From Flagellimonas amoyensis (lineage in GTDB: Bacteria; Bacteroidota; Bacteroidia; Flavobacteriales; Flavobacteriaceae), in the NCBI RefSeq assembly GCF_003058265.1, contig NZ_QBUK01000014.1, positions 50,840 through 114,839 of the forward strand: 64,000 bases of DNA, written 5' to 3'. Positions 9,714-17,121 of this stretch are shown here, piece after piece. The first letter of the stretch is position 1. The number at the start of each line of letters is the position of its first letter. Made by a program: the position numbers and the translations under genes. The notes beneath the pieces are model-generated. The model was not told the origin of the DNA. It did not search any database and saw only the letters and a program-made list of their open reading frames with translations.

Positions 9714-9943
9714 TTTGGGGGCTTTTGATGTGTTTTTATAGGACAAAATTGAAAGTTTTAAATTTGATTTTTCAGAGCAATTCACGAATGGCCTTTTTGG
9801 ATTGACCAATGGGCCATTTCAAGCAATAGATGCGGCAAAGGAGTCGTGGTTGGGTCTATTAAAGAATATTTAACGTACCACGACAGTTTACCATAATATT
9901 TGTTAATTTGTTGGGAGGAGGCATACGGCCTTCCATATGTGAC

Positions 9944-10564
9944 ATGGCGGAACTTATACGACTTTACGAAGAAAACCCTAACCCACGGCAGGTGGAAAAG
10001 ATAGTGGAGGTGCTCAGAAGGGGCGGCCTTGTGATCTATCCCACCGATACCGTATATGGTTTAGGGTGTGATATTACCAATTCCAAGGCCCTGCAGCGCA
10101 TTGCCCGCATAAAGGGAATCAAGTTGGAAAAGGCCAACTGGTCCTTCGTGTGTGCAGATTTGAGCAACCTGTCCGATTATGTTCGGCAGATAGATTCCTC
10201 GACCTTCAAAATCTTGAAAAGGACATTGCCCGGACCTTACACCTTTATCCTTCCGGGAAACAACAACCTCCCCAAGGATTTTAAAAAGAAAAAAACAGTG
10301 GGTATCCGGGTTCCCGATAATGCAATAGCACAGGCCTTGGTGAACGGATTGGGCAATCCCATTGTTTCCACGTCCATTCGGGATGATGACGATATTTTGG
10401 AATATACCACGGATCCCGAGCTCATTTTTGAAAAATGGCAGAACTTGGTGGACATTGTCATTGATGGGGGGTACGGGGGCAATGTCGCTTCTACGGTGAT
10501 AGACCTTTCGGAAGGCGAGCCCTTGGTCGTCAGGGAAGGAAAGGGAAGTTTGGAAATATTATAG
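9944..10564 (+). CDS. L-threonylcarbamoyladenylate synthase (Sua5/YciO/YrdC family)
   Basis: 207 residues from the ATG at 9944, chosen over an in-frame TTG at 9908 because the family fold begins only after it. The product is predicted to make threonylcarbamoyl-AMP from Thr, bicarbonate and ATP for the t6A37 modification of ANN-decoding tRNAs. Seen motifs are GGLVIYPTDTVYGLGCD (about 28-44), LPGPYTFILPG, KKTVGIRVPDN, and the C-terminal STVIDLSEGEPLVVREGKGS. It matches the shorter, YciO/YrdC-sized members, lacking the extra Sua5 domain. A strong hairpin terminator follows directly. Confidence 0.9.
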   Translation: MAELIRLYEENPNPRQVEKIVEVLRRGGLVIYPTDTVYGLGCDITNSKALQRIARIKGIKLEKANWSFVCADLSNLSDYVRQIDSSTFKILKRTLPGPYTFILPGNNNLPKDFKKKKTVGIRVPDNAIAQALVNGLGNPIVSTSIRDDDDILEYTTDPELIFEKWQNLVDIVIDGGYGGNVASTVIDLSEGEPLVVREGKGSLEIL

Positions 10565-10570
10565 AACAAA

Positions 10571-10595
10571 AAAAGCGGCCTTTTGGGCCGCTTTT
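10571..10595. terminator. Bidirectional rho-independent terminator
   Basis: A perfect 10-bp stem (10571-10580 with 10586-10595, AAAAGCGGCC / GGCCGCTTTT) with a 5-nt loop lies between the convergent Sua5-family and ompA genes. An A-run precedes it and a T-run follows it, so it can serve both strands. Confidence 0.9.
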
Positions 10596-10615
10596 CTTAT
10601 CTATGTTTTACTGGA

Positions 10616-11488
10616 TTATTTGCCAGTACCTCCTATGGATGGATCTTTCATTCCTTCCTCGATCATGTTATAGAACTGGTCGATTTTTGGAAGTACAACG
10701 ATACGGGTCCTTCTGTTCTTGGCCCTGTTGGCAGATGTGTCATTGTCAACAAGGGGGATGTAGTAGCTACGTCCGGCAGCAGTCATCCTAGCAGGATTCA
10801 CGCCGAAGTCATTTTGAAGGATTCTAACCACAGCGGTAGCTCTCTTCACACTCAAGTCCCAGTTGTCTGCAAGTTCAGAAGTTTTGATCGGCACGTTGTC
10901 CGTGTGTCCTTCTACCATGAATTCAAAATCAGGCTTGTTGTTTACCACTTTGGCCACTTTGCCCAATACTTCTTTTGCAGCGTTGGTCACATTGTAGCTT
11001 CCGCTTCTGAACAATAGTTTGTCGGAAATGGAAACAAATACAACTCCTTTTTCCACGCTGATTTCGATGTCCTCATCATCCAAGTTTCCAAGCACACCTT
11101 TCAAGCTCTGTACCAAAGAAAGGTTTACAGAGTCCCTACGGGTAACGGCATCTTGCAATTTTCTGATGGTAAGGTCTTTTTCTTTAAGACTCTCCAACGA
11201 TTTTTCAAGGTTTTCAGCACCTTTGGTGGTAAGGGTTGTCAAGTTGCCCATGTTGTTGATGAGCTCTTGGTTGTTGGCTTTCAAGAAAGCATTTTGGTCT
11301 TCAAGGGTCTTCAACCTTGAACTTGCGGTCGCTTTTTCTTCCAGACAGTCGTTAAGTTTTACTGTAGCTGAATTCAATAGGTCTTGAGTTTCTTTGTGTT
11401 TGGCCTCCAGTTCAGCATATTTTTTTTGTGATACACATGAAGACAATAGAATTGTCAGTGCCAATGTTCCTAGAAAAGCTTTTTTCAT
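10616..11488 (-). CDS. OmpA family lipoprotein with N-terminal coiled coil
   Basis: 290 residues: a lipoprotein signal (lipobox LLSSC, Cys at about 18), a heptad-rich coiled coil at about 22-130, then a complete OmpA-like peptidoglycan-binding domain at about 150-275. GHTDN is present, followed by LSVKRATAVVRIL, which carries the Asp and Arg that grip meso-diaminopimelate, and a closing NRAKNRRTRIVV. It is likely a major envelope tether. It shares its architecture, including the linker block before the domain, with the degenerate protein at 2165-2938, so the two look like paralogues. It ends just after the bidirectional terminator. Confidence 0.93.
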   Translation of the reverse strand: MKKAFLGTLALTILLSSCVSQKKYAELEAKHKETQDLLNSATVKLNDCLEEKATASSRLKTLEDQNAFLKANNQELINNMGNLTTLTTKGAENLEKSLESLKEKDLTIRKLQDAVTRRDSVNLSLVQSLKGVLGNLDDEDIEISVEKGVVFVSISDKLLFRSGSYNVTNAAKEVLGKVAKVVNNKPDFEFMVEGHTDNVPIKTSELADNWDLSVKRATAVVRILQNDFGVNPARMTAAGRSYYIPLVDNDTSANRAKNRRTRIVVLPKIDQFYNMIEEGMKDPSIGGTGK

Positions 11489-11584
11489 AGTTCTGATTAT
11501 AATTTAAGGATTGTTAGATATGTCAATGTAAATCAATGTTGGCCAAAATTAGATAAAAAGCAAGGTTTCCATATTTCGGCTTCG

Positions 11585-12586
11585 TTAATCTTTTACTAAA
11601 ATGTTAAAATTCTTTACTTGATGTACGAAATAGGACCAAACTATGGATGTCACCACATGGTACTTTAATATAAAATTAGCTTTTTCGCGCTTTCTGTACA
11701 TCTTCCTAAAGTTACCATAAAAACTGATATGGGCATGTAGAATGGCCAGGCAATGGTTGATTTTCAGTTGGAAAACAAACCTTGCAGCGGCTATGCCATC
11801 TAGTATCAGACGTAAAAAGACAATGGGCAAAGCTTTTTTACGGGGAAGGTTCTTGGTGATGGAATACAGGGAGTTCCTAAAGTTCAGGAAGGTCTTCTTT
11901 GGGTTCATGTTGGATAGGGTGGAACCTCCCAAGTGGAATATGTGGCTCTTCCCCACATAATACACTTTATGTCCGGCATTTTGTGCCCGCCAACAAAGGT
12001 CTATCTCCTCTTGATGGGCAAAGTAGTCCTCATCAAAACCGCCCAGTGCCCAAAAAGTTTCGCTTTTGATGAACATACACGCGCCCGTGGCCCAGAATAT
12101 TTCCCTAACATCATCGTATTGGCCCTTGTCCTTTTCGATGGACTGAAAAATCCTTCCCCGGCAGAATGGATAGCCCAATGCATCCAAGAATCCGCCTGCA
12201 GCACCTGCATATTCAAAATGATCCCGTTGTTTCAAATCCAAAATCTTGGGCTGTATGATAGAAACTCCGGAGATGGTTTCAAAACCTTCCTTGATGGGAC
12301 CTAACCAGTTAGGCGTGACCTCCACGTCGGAGTTCAAAAGGCAGTAGATGTCGGCTTCGATGTGCTTCAGGCCATCGTTATAGCCTTTGGCGAAACCTCC
12401 GTTGGACGTGTTGCGCACAATACCGATAGTGGGGTAATTTGCTTCCAAAAAGGCAACAGATCCATCGGTACTGGCATTGTCCACCACATAGATATCGGCA
12501 CCTTCGGAATGTTCCATGACGGTGGGCAGGAACCTTTTGAGCAAGGCTTCCCCGTTCCAGTTGAGTATGACTACGGCGACTTTCAA
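11585..12586 (-). CDS. Glycosyltransferase family 2 protein
   Basis: 333 residues with a GT-A fold. VAVVILNWNG opens the nucleotide-binding half, YVVDNASTDGS and NGGFAKGYNDGL follow, and the DXD-type metal site is LNSDVEV at about 84-90. The acceptor-side block ATGACMFIKSETFWALGGFDEDYFAHQEEIDLCWR is intact and typical of rhamnosyl-like GT2 enzymes. A C-terminal basic, amphipathic tail without a clear membrane helix suggests peripheral membrane attachment. It probably acts in surface polysaccharide or glycolipid assembly. No other polysaccharide genes are nearby, so the sugar is unknown. Confidence 0.92.
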   Translation of the reverse strand: MKVAVVILNWNGEALLKRFLPTVMEHSEGADIYVVDNASTDGSVAFLEANYPTIGIVRNTSNGGFAKGYNDGLKHIEADIYCLLNSDVEVTPNWLGPIKEGFETISGVSIIQPKILDLKQRDHFEYAGAAGGFLDALGYPFCRGRIFQSIEKDKGQYDDVREIFWATGACMFIKSETFWALGGFDEDYFAHQEEIDLCWRAQNAGHKVYYVGKSHIFHLGGSTLSNMNPKKTFLNFRNSLYSITKNLPRKKALPIVFLRLILDGIAAARFVFQLKINHCLAILHAHISFYGNFRKMYRKREKANFILKYHVVTSIVWSYFVHQVKNFNILVKD

Positions 12587-12598
12587 AACGGTGGCAAA

Positions 12599-13045
12599 TT
12601 AACGGCTAAAATCAGGAATTTCCTTTAAAAACCTATATTTTTCATTCTCATGGTCCATTTCGCAACAGTAGTGCTCCAAACCATTGGTCACCATCAGGTA
12701 TGCTGATTTCAATTGGTAGTTGTAGCGTGCGATCTGGTCAAAAACGGCTTGCTCCACCTTCACTTCCGGGGCCTTGCATTCCACCAAAAGAAAAATGGTG
12801 CCATCAGGATTGAAGACCACCACATCGTAACGTCTTTTCAACCCGTTCACCATCAATTGTTTCTCTACGTTGATGAGGCTTTTGGGGAAATTTTTCGTAA
12901 AGACCAAGTAATGCAGCACGTGTTGCCTGACCCATTCCTCCGGCTGCAGCACTACAAATTTTTTACGGATGCCATCAAAGATGTACTGTCTATTTTGGCT
13001 ATTTTTGATTCGGAAGGTATAGTTGGGAAAGTTCAATGCTTGCAT
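12599..13045 (-). CDS. HsdR N-terminal-like nuclease-fold protein (HSDR_N_2 type)
   Basis: 148 residues with the PD-(D/E)xK core found at the N-terminus of type I restriction R subunits: Asp74 in RRYDVVVF and Glu89-x-Lys91 in LLVECKAP. There is no helicase part and no partner HsdM/HsdS, so this is a stand-alone conserved protein and not a restriction system. In Bacteroidota I know this gene as a regular divergent neighbour of holA, as seen here (27 nt between the two starts). Its role is undefined. The active-site residues appear intact. Confidence 0.85.
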   Translation of the reverse strand: MQALNFPNYTFRIKNSQNRQYIFDGIRKKFVVLQPEEWVRQHVLHYLVFTKNFPKSLINVEKQLMVNGLKRRYDVVVFNPDGTIFLLVECKAPEVKVEQAVFDQIARYNYQLKSAYLMVTNGLEHYCCEMDHENEKYRFLKEIPDFSR

Positions 13046-13071
13046 TCCACAAAATTGATGATTTTTTCTGA

Positions 13072-14073
13072 ATGGACAGGGTAAAAGAGATTGTATCGGA
13101 AATAAACAAAGGGGCGCCCAAGCCCATCTACTTCTTGATGGGGGAGGAACCTTATTATATTGATAAGATTTCCCAATACATTGCAGAAAATGTGCTGACG
13201 GAAGATGAAAAGGGCTTCAACCAAATGGTGCTCTATGGAAAGGACACCAGTGTGGAAGAAGTGGTCTCCAACGCCAAAAGGTATCCTATGATGGCCAACC
13301 ATCAGGTGGTTATCGTGAAGGAGGCCCAACATCTGTCCCGCAACATCGAAAACTTTCTTTCTTACGCCGAGAACCCACAACCCACCACAATACTGGTCAT
13401 CTGTTTCAAATACAAGAAACTGGACAAGCGAAAGAAACTCTACAAGGCCATCCAGAAAACCGGAGTGCTTTTTGAAAGCAACAAGTTGTACGACAACCAA
13501 GTGGCGGATTGGGTGCGAAGGACCTTGGCTGGAAAAAATTATAACATATCGCCCAAATCCTGCGTAATGCTCGTGGAATTTTTGGGGACCGACCTGAGCA
13601 AAATCAGCAATGAACTGGACAAATTGGCCCTAGTGGTGCCGCCTACGGAGGAGATTACGCCTGAGCTGATTGAAAAGCACATAGGAATCAGCAAGGACTT
13701 CAATAATTTTGAGTTGAAGAAAGCAATTGGGGAAAGGGATGTGAAAAAGGCCTCCCGGATCATCGATTATTTTTCGCAGAACCCGAAGGACAACCCTTTT
13801 GTGGTGACAGTCACGCTCTTGAACACCTTCTTCACCCAACTATTGCAATATCACGGCCTCAACGACCATTCTCCAGGCAATGTGGCCAAGGTACTGGGCG
13901 TCAACCCTTACTTTGTAAGCGAGTTTTCCGTAGCCGCAAAAAATTATCCTATGAAAAGGGTGAGCGGTATCATTTCAAGCCTTAGGAGCTTGGATCTAAA
14001 AGGAAAAGGGGTCGGGGCCAATAATATGGACCAATCCGATTTACTGAAGGAACTGCTGGCGGAAATTATTTGA
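13072..14073 (+). CDS. holA: DNA polymerase III subunit delta
   Basis: 333 residues, the clamp-loader subunit that opens the sliding clamp. The N-terminal AAA-like domain carries the family blocks PIYFLMGEEPYYIDKI (about 18-33) and EEVVSNAKRYPMMANHQVVIVKEAQHL (about 61-87), and the C-terminal collar region has NPFVVTVTLLNTFFTQLLQYH. The Walker A motif is degenerate, as is normal for delta subunits. It is divergent from the HsdR-N gene with a 26-nt gap, so the two share promoter DNA. Confidence 0.93.
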   Translation: MDRVKEIVSEINKGAPKPIYFLMGEEPYYIDKISQYIAENVLTEDEKGFNQMVLYGKDTSVEEVVSNAKRYPMMANHQVVIVKEAQHLSRNIENFLSYAENPQPTTILVICFKYKKLDKRKKLYKAIQKTGVLFESNKLYDNQVADWVRRTLAGKNYNISPKSCVMLVEFLGTDLSKISNELDKLALVVPPTEEITPELIEKHIGISKDFNNFELKKAIGERDVKKASRIIDYFSQNPKDNPFVVTVTLLNTFFTQLLQYHGLNDHSPGNVAKVLGVNPYFVSEFSVAAKNYPMKRVSGIISSLRSLDLKGKGVGANNMDQSDLLKELLAEII

Positions 14074-14074
14074 A

Positions 14075-14452
14075 CTAGCTTTTGTCCACGCTATATTTTC
14101 CGGGTCCCAATAGCATGACCACTACAAAAACGGTCAAATAGAGCAAGGCCATTTCCTTTGTTCCAAAAGGGTCGGAACCGTGTATCATGAATCCGGCGAC
14201 CAACATGGTAATTGCAGGCGGTATGGCGGCCCATCTCGTCTTGAATCCGATAATGATCAAAAGGGGACAAATAAATTCACCAACAACGGCCAAAAACAGG
14301 GTAGGAGCCGGTCCAATACCAAAAGGATCGGCAAATTCGGTTTTTCCGTTGATAAGGTTCATGAGTTTTGGATAGCCATGGCTCAGCATGAATGCAGAAG
14401 GAACAATTCTTAAAAGTGCCAAGCCCAAATGTACCAAGGTATTGTTTTTCAT
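14075..14452 (-). CDS. DoxX family membrane protein
   Basis: 125 residues with four predicted membrane helices. The family features are an N-terminal helix ending in SHGYPKL and a central FLAVVGEFICPLLIIIGF segment. DoxX-like proteins are linked to quinone or thiosulfate redox chemistry and oxidative-stress handling, with no settled reaction. It is convergent with holA with 1 nt between the genes. Confidence 0.88.
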   Translation of the reverse strand: MKNNTLVHLGLALLRIVPSAFMLSHGYPKLMNLINGKTEFADPFGIGPAPTLFLAVVGEFICPLLIIIGFKTRWAAIPPAITMLVAGFMIHGSDPFGTKEMALLYLTVFVVVMLLGPGKYSVDKS

Positions 14453-14550
14453 TCACAGGGGATTTAGTTGTCGTGAAATTAAAAATTAAGTTCCGAATAA
14501 CACAACATTAATTGACGAAATGCGGTTCTGAATTGACGGATAAGGGAAAA

Positions 14551-16962
14551 CTACCTTAACTGTGGGTAGGATTCTGGGTCTGCCTCGTGCATGATGCCGT
14601 ACACTTTTTCAAAAATATCCTCTGCGTTGGGTTTGGAGAAATAGTCCCCGTCCGATGCATAAGCAGGTCGATGTGCCTTTGCAGTCAAGGTTTGTGGTGC
14701 ACTGTCCAAATATTGGTATCCACCTTGCTTTTCCATGATTTCTTGAAGTAGGTAGGCTGAACATCCACCTGGGACATCCTCATCTATGATGAGCAGTCTG
14801 TTCGTTTTTTGAAGGCTCTTCACCACATCGTGCTCCAAATCGAAGGGTAATAAGGACTGTGCATCGATGACTTCGGCATCGATCCCAACTTCCAAAAGTT
14901 CCTGGGCCACCCTTTCCACGATACGCAGGGTAGAGCCATAGGACAGCAAAGTAATGTCCGTTCCTTCCTTCAGGGTCTCCACTTTTCCGATAGGGGTATG
15001 GAACTCGCCAAGGTTGGAAGGTTTCTTTTCCTTTAATCGATATCCGTTCAAGCTTTCGATGACCAACGCCGGTTCATCGCTCTTCATCAAAGTATTGTAG
15101 AAGCCGGCTGCCTGTGTCATGTTTCTTGGGGTCAAGATGTACATTCCACGTAACAAATGGATAAGTCCGCCCATCGGTGATCCGGAATGCCAGATGCCTT
15201 CCAACCGATGGCCCCGTGTACGGACAATAAGGGGTGCTTTTTGCTTGCCGACGGTCCGGTAGGTCAAGGTGGCCAAATCGTCGCTCAAGGTCTGGATGGC
15301 ATATAGAATGTAATCCAAGTATTGTATCTCGGCAATGGGCCTTAGTCCCCGAAGGGCCATCCCAATACCTTGTCCTATGATGGTGGTTTCCCGGATTCCT
15401 GTGTCGGCAATCCGTAGTTCACCGTATTTTTTCTGGAGACCCTCCAATCCTTGGTTCACATCGCCGATGTTCCCGGTGTCCTCGCCAAAGATCAATGCTT
15501 CTGGATATTTCTCAAAGAGCACATCAAAATTGTCCCTCAGAATGATCCTGCCATCCACTTCCTCTGCATCATTGGAATAGGAGGGGGGCACGGCTTTTAT
15601 GTTGGTAGCCTTATTATCCAGTTCGCTGTAGAGATGGGAACTGAATTTATATTCGCTATCGTCCAAAAACCGGTTGATCCATGCCTGCAGTTCTTTTTTC
15701 TCGGCGGAAGCCTCCCCGATCAGAAACCTGAGCGCTTGGCGGGACTTGGCGGCCAAATCCTTTTTCAAAGGTTCTTCAATGGCAATCAGGTCATTTTTGA
15801 TCTTTAGGATAAAATTGCGGTTGGGACTGCTGTTCGCTGCCTTATCAAGCAATTGCACAAGCTGCTTCTTCGCTTCCAAATGGGGTTTGAGAAACTCGGC
15901 CCATGCTTCTTTTTTGGCGGACCTGACCTTATGTTTTATCTCCCTGTCGAGTTTTTTGAGGTCTTCTTCCGTGGTGATGCCATTTTCCAAGATCCATTCC
16001 CTGAACCTTTTGTTGCAGTCGTTCTCGCGTTCCCACTCCAAACGTTCGGCAGATTTGTAACGCTCGTGGGAGCCGGAAGTGGAATGTCCCTGCGGTTGGG
16101 TAAGTTCCGTTACGTGGATAAGTACGGGTACGTGGCCCTCACGCGCAATATCCGATGCATTTTCGAAGGTATGTATAAGGGCGGTGTAATCCCATCCCTT
16201 TACTTTCAGGATTTCATAACCGTCATTTTCCCTGTCCCGTTGCAGTCCACTGAGTGCTTCCGAGATGTCACCTTTGGTGGTATGGTATTCGGCAGGGACC
16301 GAAATTCCGTATTCATCGTCCCAAACACAGATCACCATGGGCACTTGCATGACCCCGGCGGCATTTATGGTTTCAAAGAAATGTCCCTCACTGGTGCTGG
16401 CATTGCCAATAGTGCCCCAAGCGACTTCATTCCCATTGTTGGAAAAGTTGGTCTGGTCCAGTCCCTCTACATTCCTATATATTTTGGAAGCCTGTGCCAA
16501 TCCCAACAAACGGGGCATTTGTCCTGCGGTACAGGAGATATCGGCACTGCTGTTTTTTTGTTCAGTAAGGTTTTTCCATGTACCGTCCTCGTTCAGGCTA
16601 TGGGTGATAAAATGTCCGCCCATTTGCCTTCCGGCACTCATGGGTTCCTTTTCCACGTCGGTGGTGGCGTAGAGTCCATGGAAAAATTCCTTCGGGCTCA
16701 AAAAGCCAAGGGCCATCATAAAGGTCTGGTCCCTGTAATAGCCGCTCCTGAAATCCCCATCCTGAAAAGCTCTGGCCATGGCCAGTTGGGGAAGTTCCTT
16801 TCCGTCGCCGAAAATCCCGAATTTTGCCTTTCCCGAGAGTACTTCGCGTCTCCCAAGGAGACTACATTCCCTGCTCATCACGGCAATTTCATAGTCTTGG
16901 AGGATCTGCGCTCTGAAATCTTCAAAAGAAATGTCGTTGCTTGTACTTGGGTCGGGTTTCAT
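14551..16962 (-). CDS. Fused 2-oxoacid dehydrogenase E1 alpha/beta (branched-chain type)
   Basis: 803 residues. The N-terminal half (about 1-400) is an E1-alpha thiamine diphosphate domain with YRDQ, MGGHF, GTIGNASTSEGHFFE and VICVWDDEYGISVP. The C-terminal half (about 470-803) is an E1-beta transketolase-type domain with FGEDTGNIGDVNQG, TGIRETTIIGQGIGMALRG and IDAQSLLPFD. The fusion puts both E1 chains in one polypeptide, the common form in Flavobacteriaceae. It decarboxylates 2-oxo acids (branched-chain likely) and feeds an E2 lipoyl acyltransferase encoded elsewhere. The intergenic DNA upstream (16963-17121 and beyond) is very AT-rich. Confidence 0.92.
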   Translation of the reverse strand: MKPDPSTSNDISFEDFRAQILQDYEIAVMSRECSLLGRREVLSGKAKFGIFGDGKELPQLAMARAFQDGDFRSGYYRDQTFMMALGFLSPKEFFHGLYATTDVEKEPMSAGRQMGGHFITHSLNEDGTWKNLTEQKNSSADISCTAGQMPRLLGLAQASKIYRNVEGLDQTNFSNNGNEVAWGTIGNASTSEGHFFETINAAGVMQVPMVICVWDDEYGISVPAEYHTTKGDISEALSGLQRDRENDGYEILKVKGWDYTALIHTFENASDIAREGHVPVLIHVTELTQPQGHSTSGSHERYKSAERLEWERENDCNKRFREWILENGITTEEDLKKLDREIKHKVRSAKKEAWAEFLKPHLEAKKQLVQLLDKAANSSPNRNFILKIKNDLIAIEEPLKKDLAAKSRQALRFLIGEASAEKKELQAWINRFLDDSEYKFSSHLYSELDNKATNIKAVPPSYSNDAEEVDGRIILRDNFDVLFEKYPEALIFGEDTGNIGDVNQGLEGLQKKYGELRIADTGIRETTIIGQGIGMALRGLRPIAEIQYLDYILYAIQTLSDDLATLTYRTVGKQKAPLIVRTRGHRLEGIWHSGSPMGGLIHLLRGMYILTPRNMTQAAGFYNTLMKSDEPALVIESLNGYRLKEKKPSNLGEFHTPIGKVETLKEGTDITLLSYGSTLRIVERVAQELLEVGIDAEVIDAQSLLPFDLEHDVVKSLQKTNRLLIIDEDVPGGCSAYLLQEIMEKQGGYQYLDSAPQTLTAKAHRPAYASDGDYFSKPNAEDIFEKVYGIMHEADPESYPQLR

Positions 16963-17121
16963 GTGCCGTTGCAGGTTTTTGCGAAAATACTAAAATACAA
17001 TCAAATCAGCAATAGCAATACAAGTTAATAAACCAACAATTTGATAAAAAATAAATCAAATTATAGAATATTAGTCAAATGTTTATGCTTTTTGAATTCG
17101 GTTATTGTGAATTTGATAAAA

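Noticed and set aside
11544..11551. TAATTTTG on the minus strand upstream of ompA as a promoter
   Set aside because: The only nearby TTG is 9 nt away, too close for the usual spacing; left uncalled.
12599..13045. Restriction-modification system suggested by the HsdR-like domain
   Set aside because: No HsdM, HsdS or helicase part is present; the gene is the regular stand-alone neighbour of holA.
15853..17028. 391-codon frame antisense to the fused E1 gene
   Set aside because: Entirely opposite a clear E1 coding sequence; composition is a mirror of it and no domain is visible.
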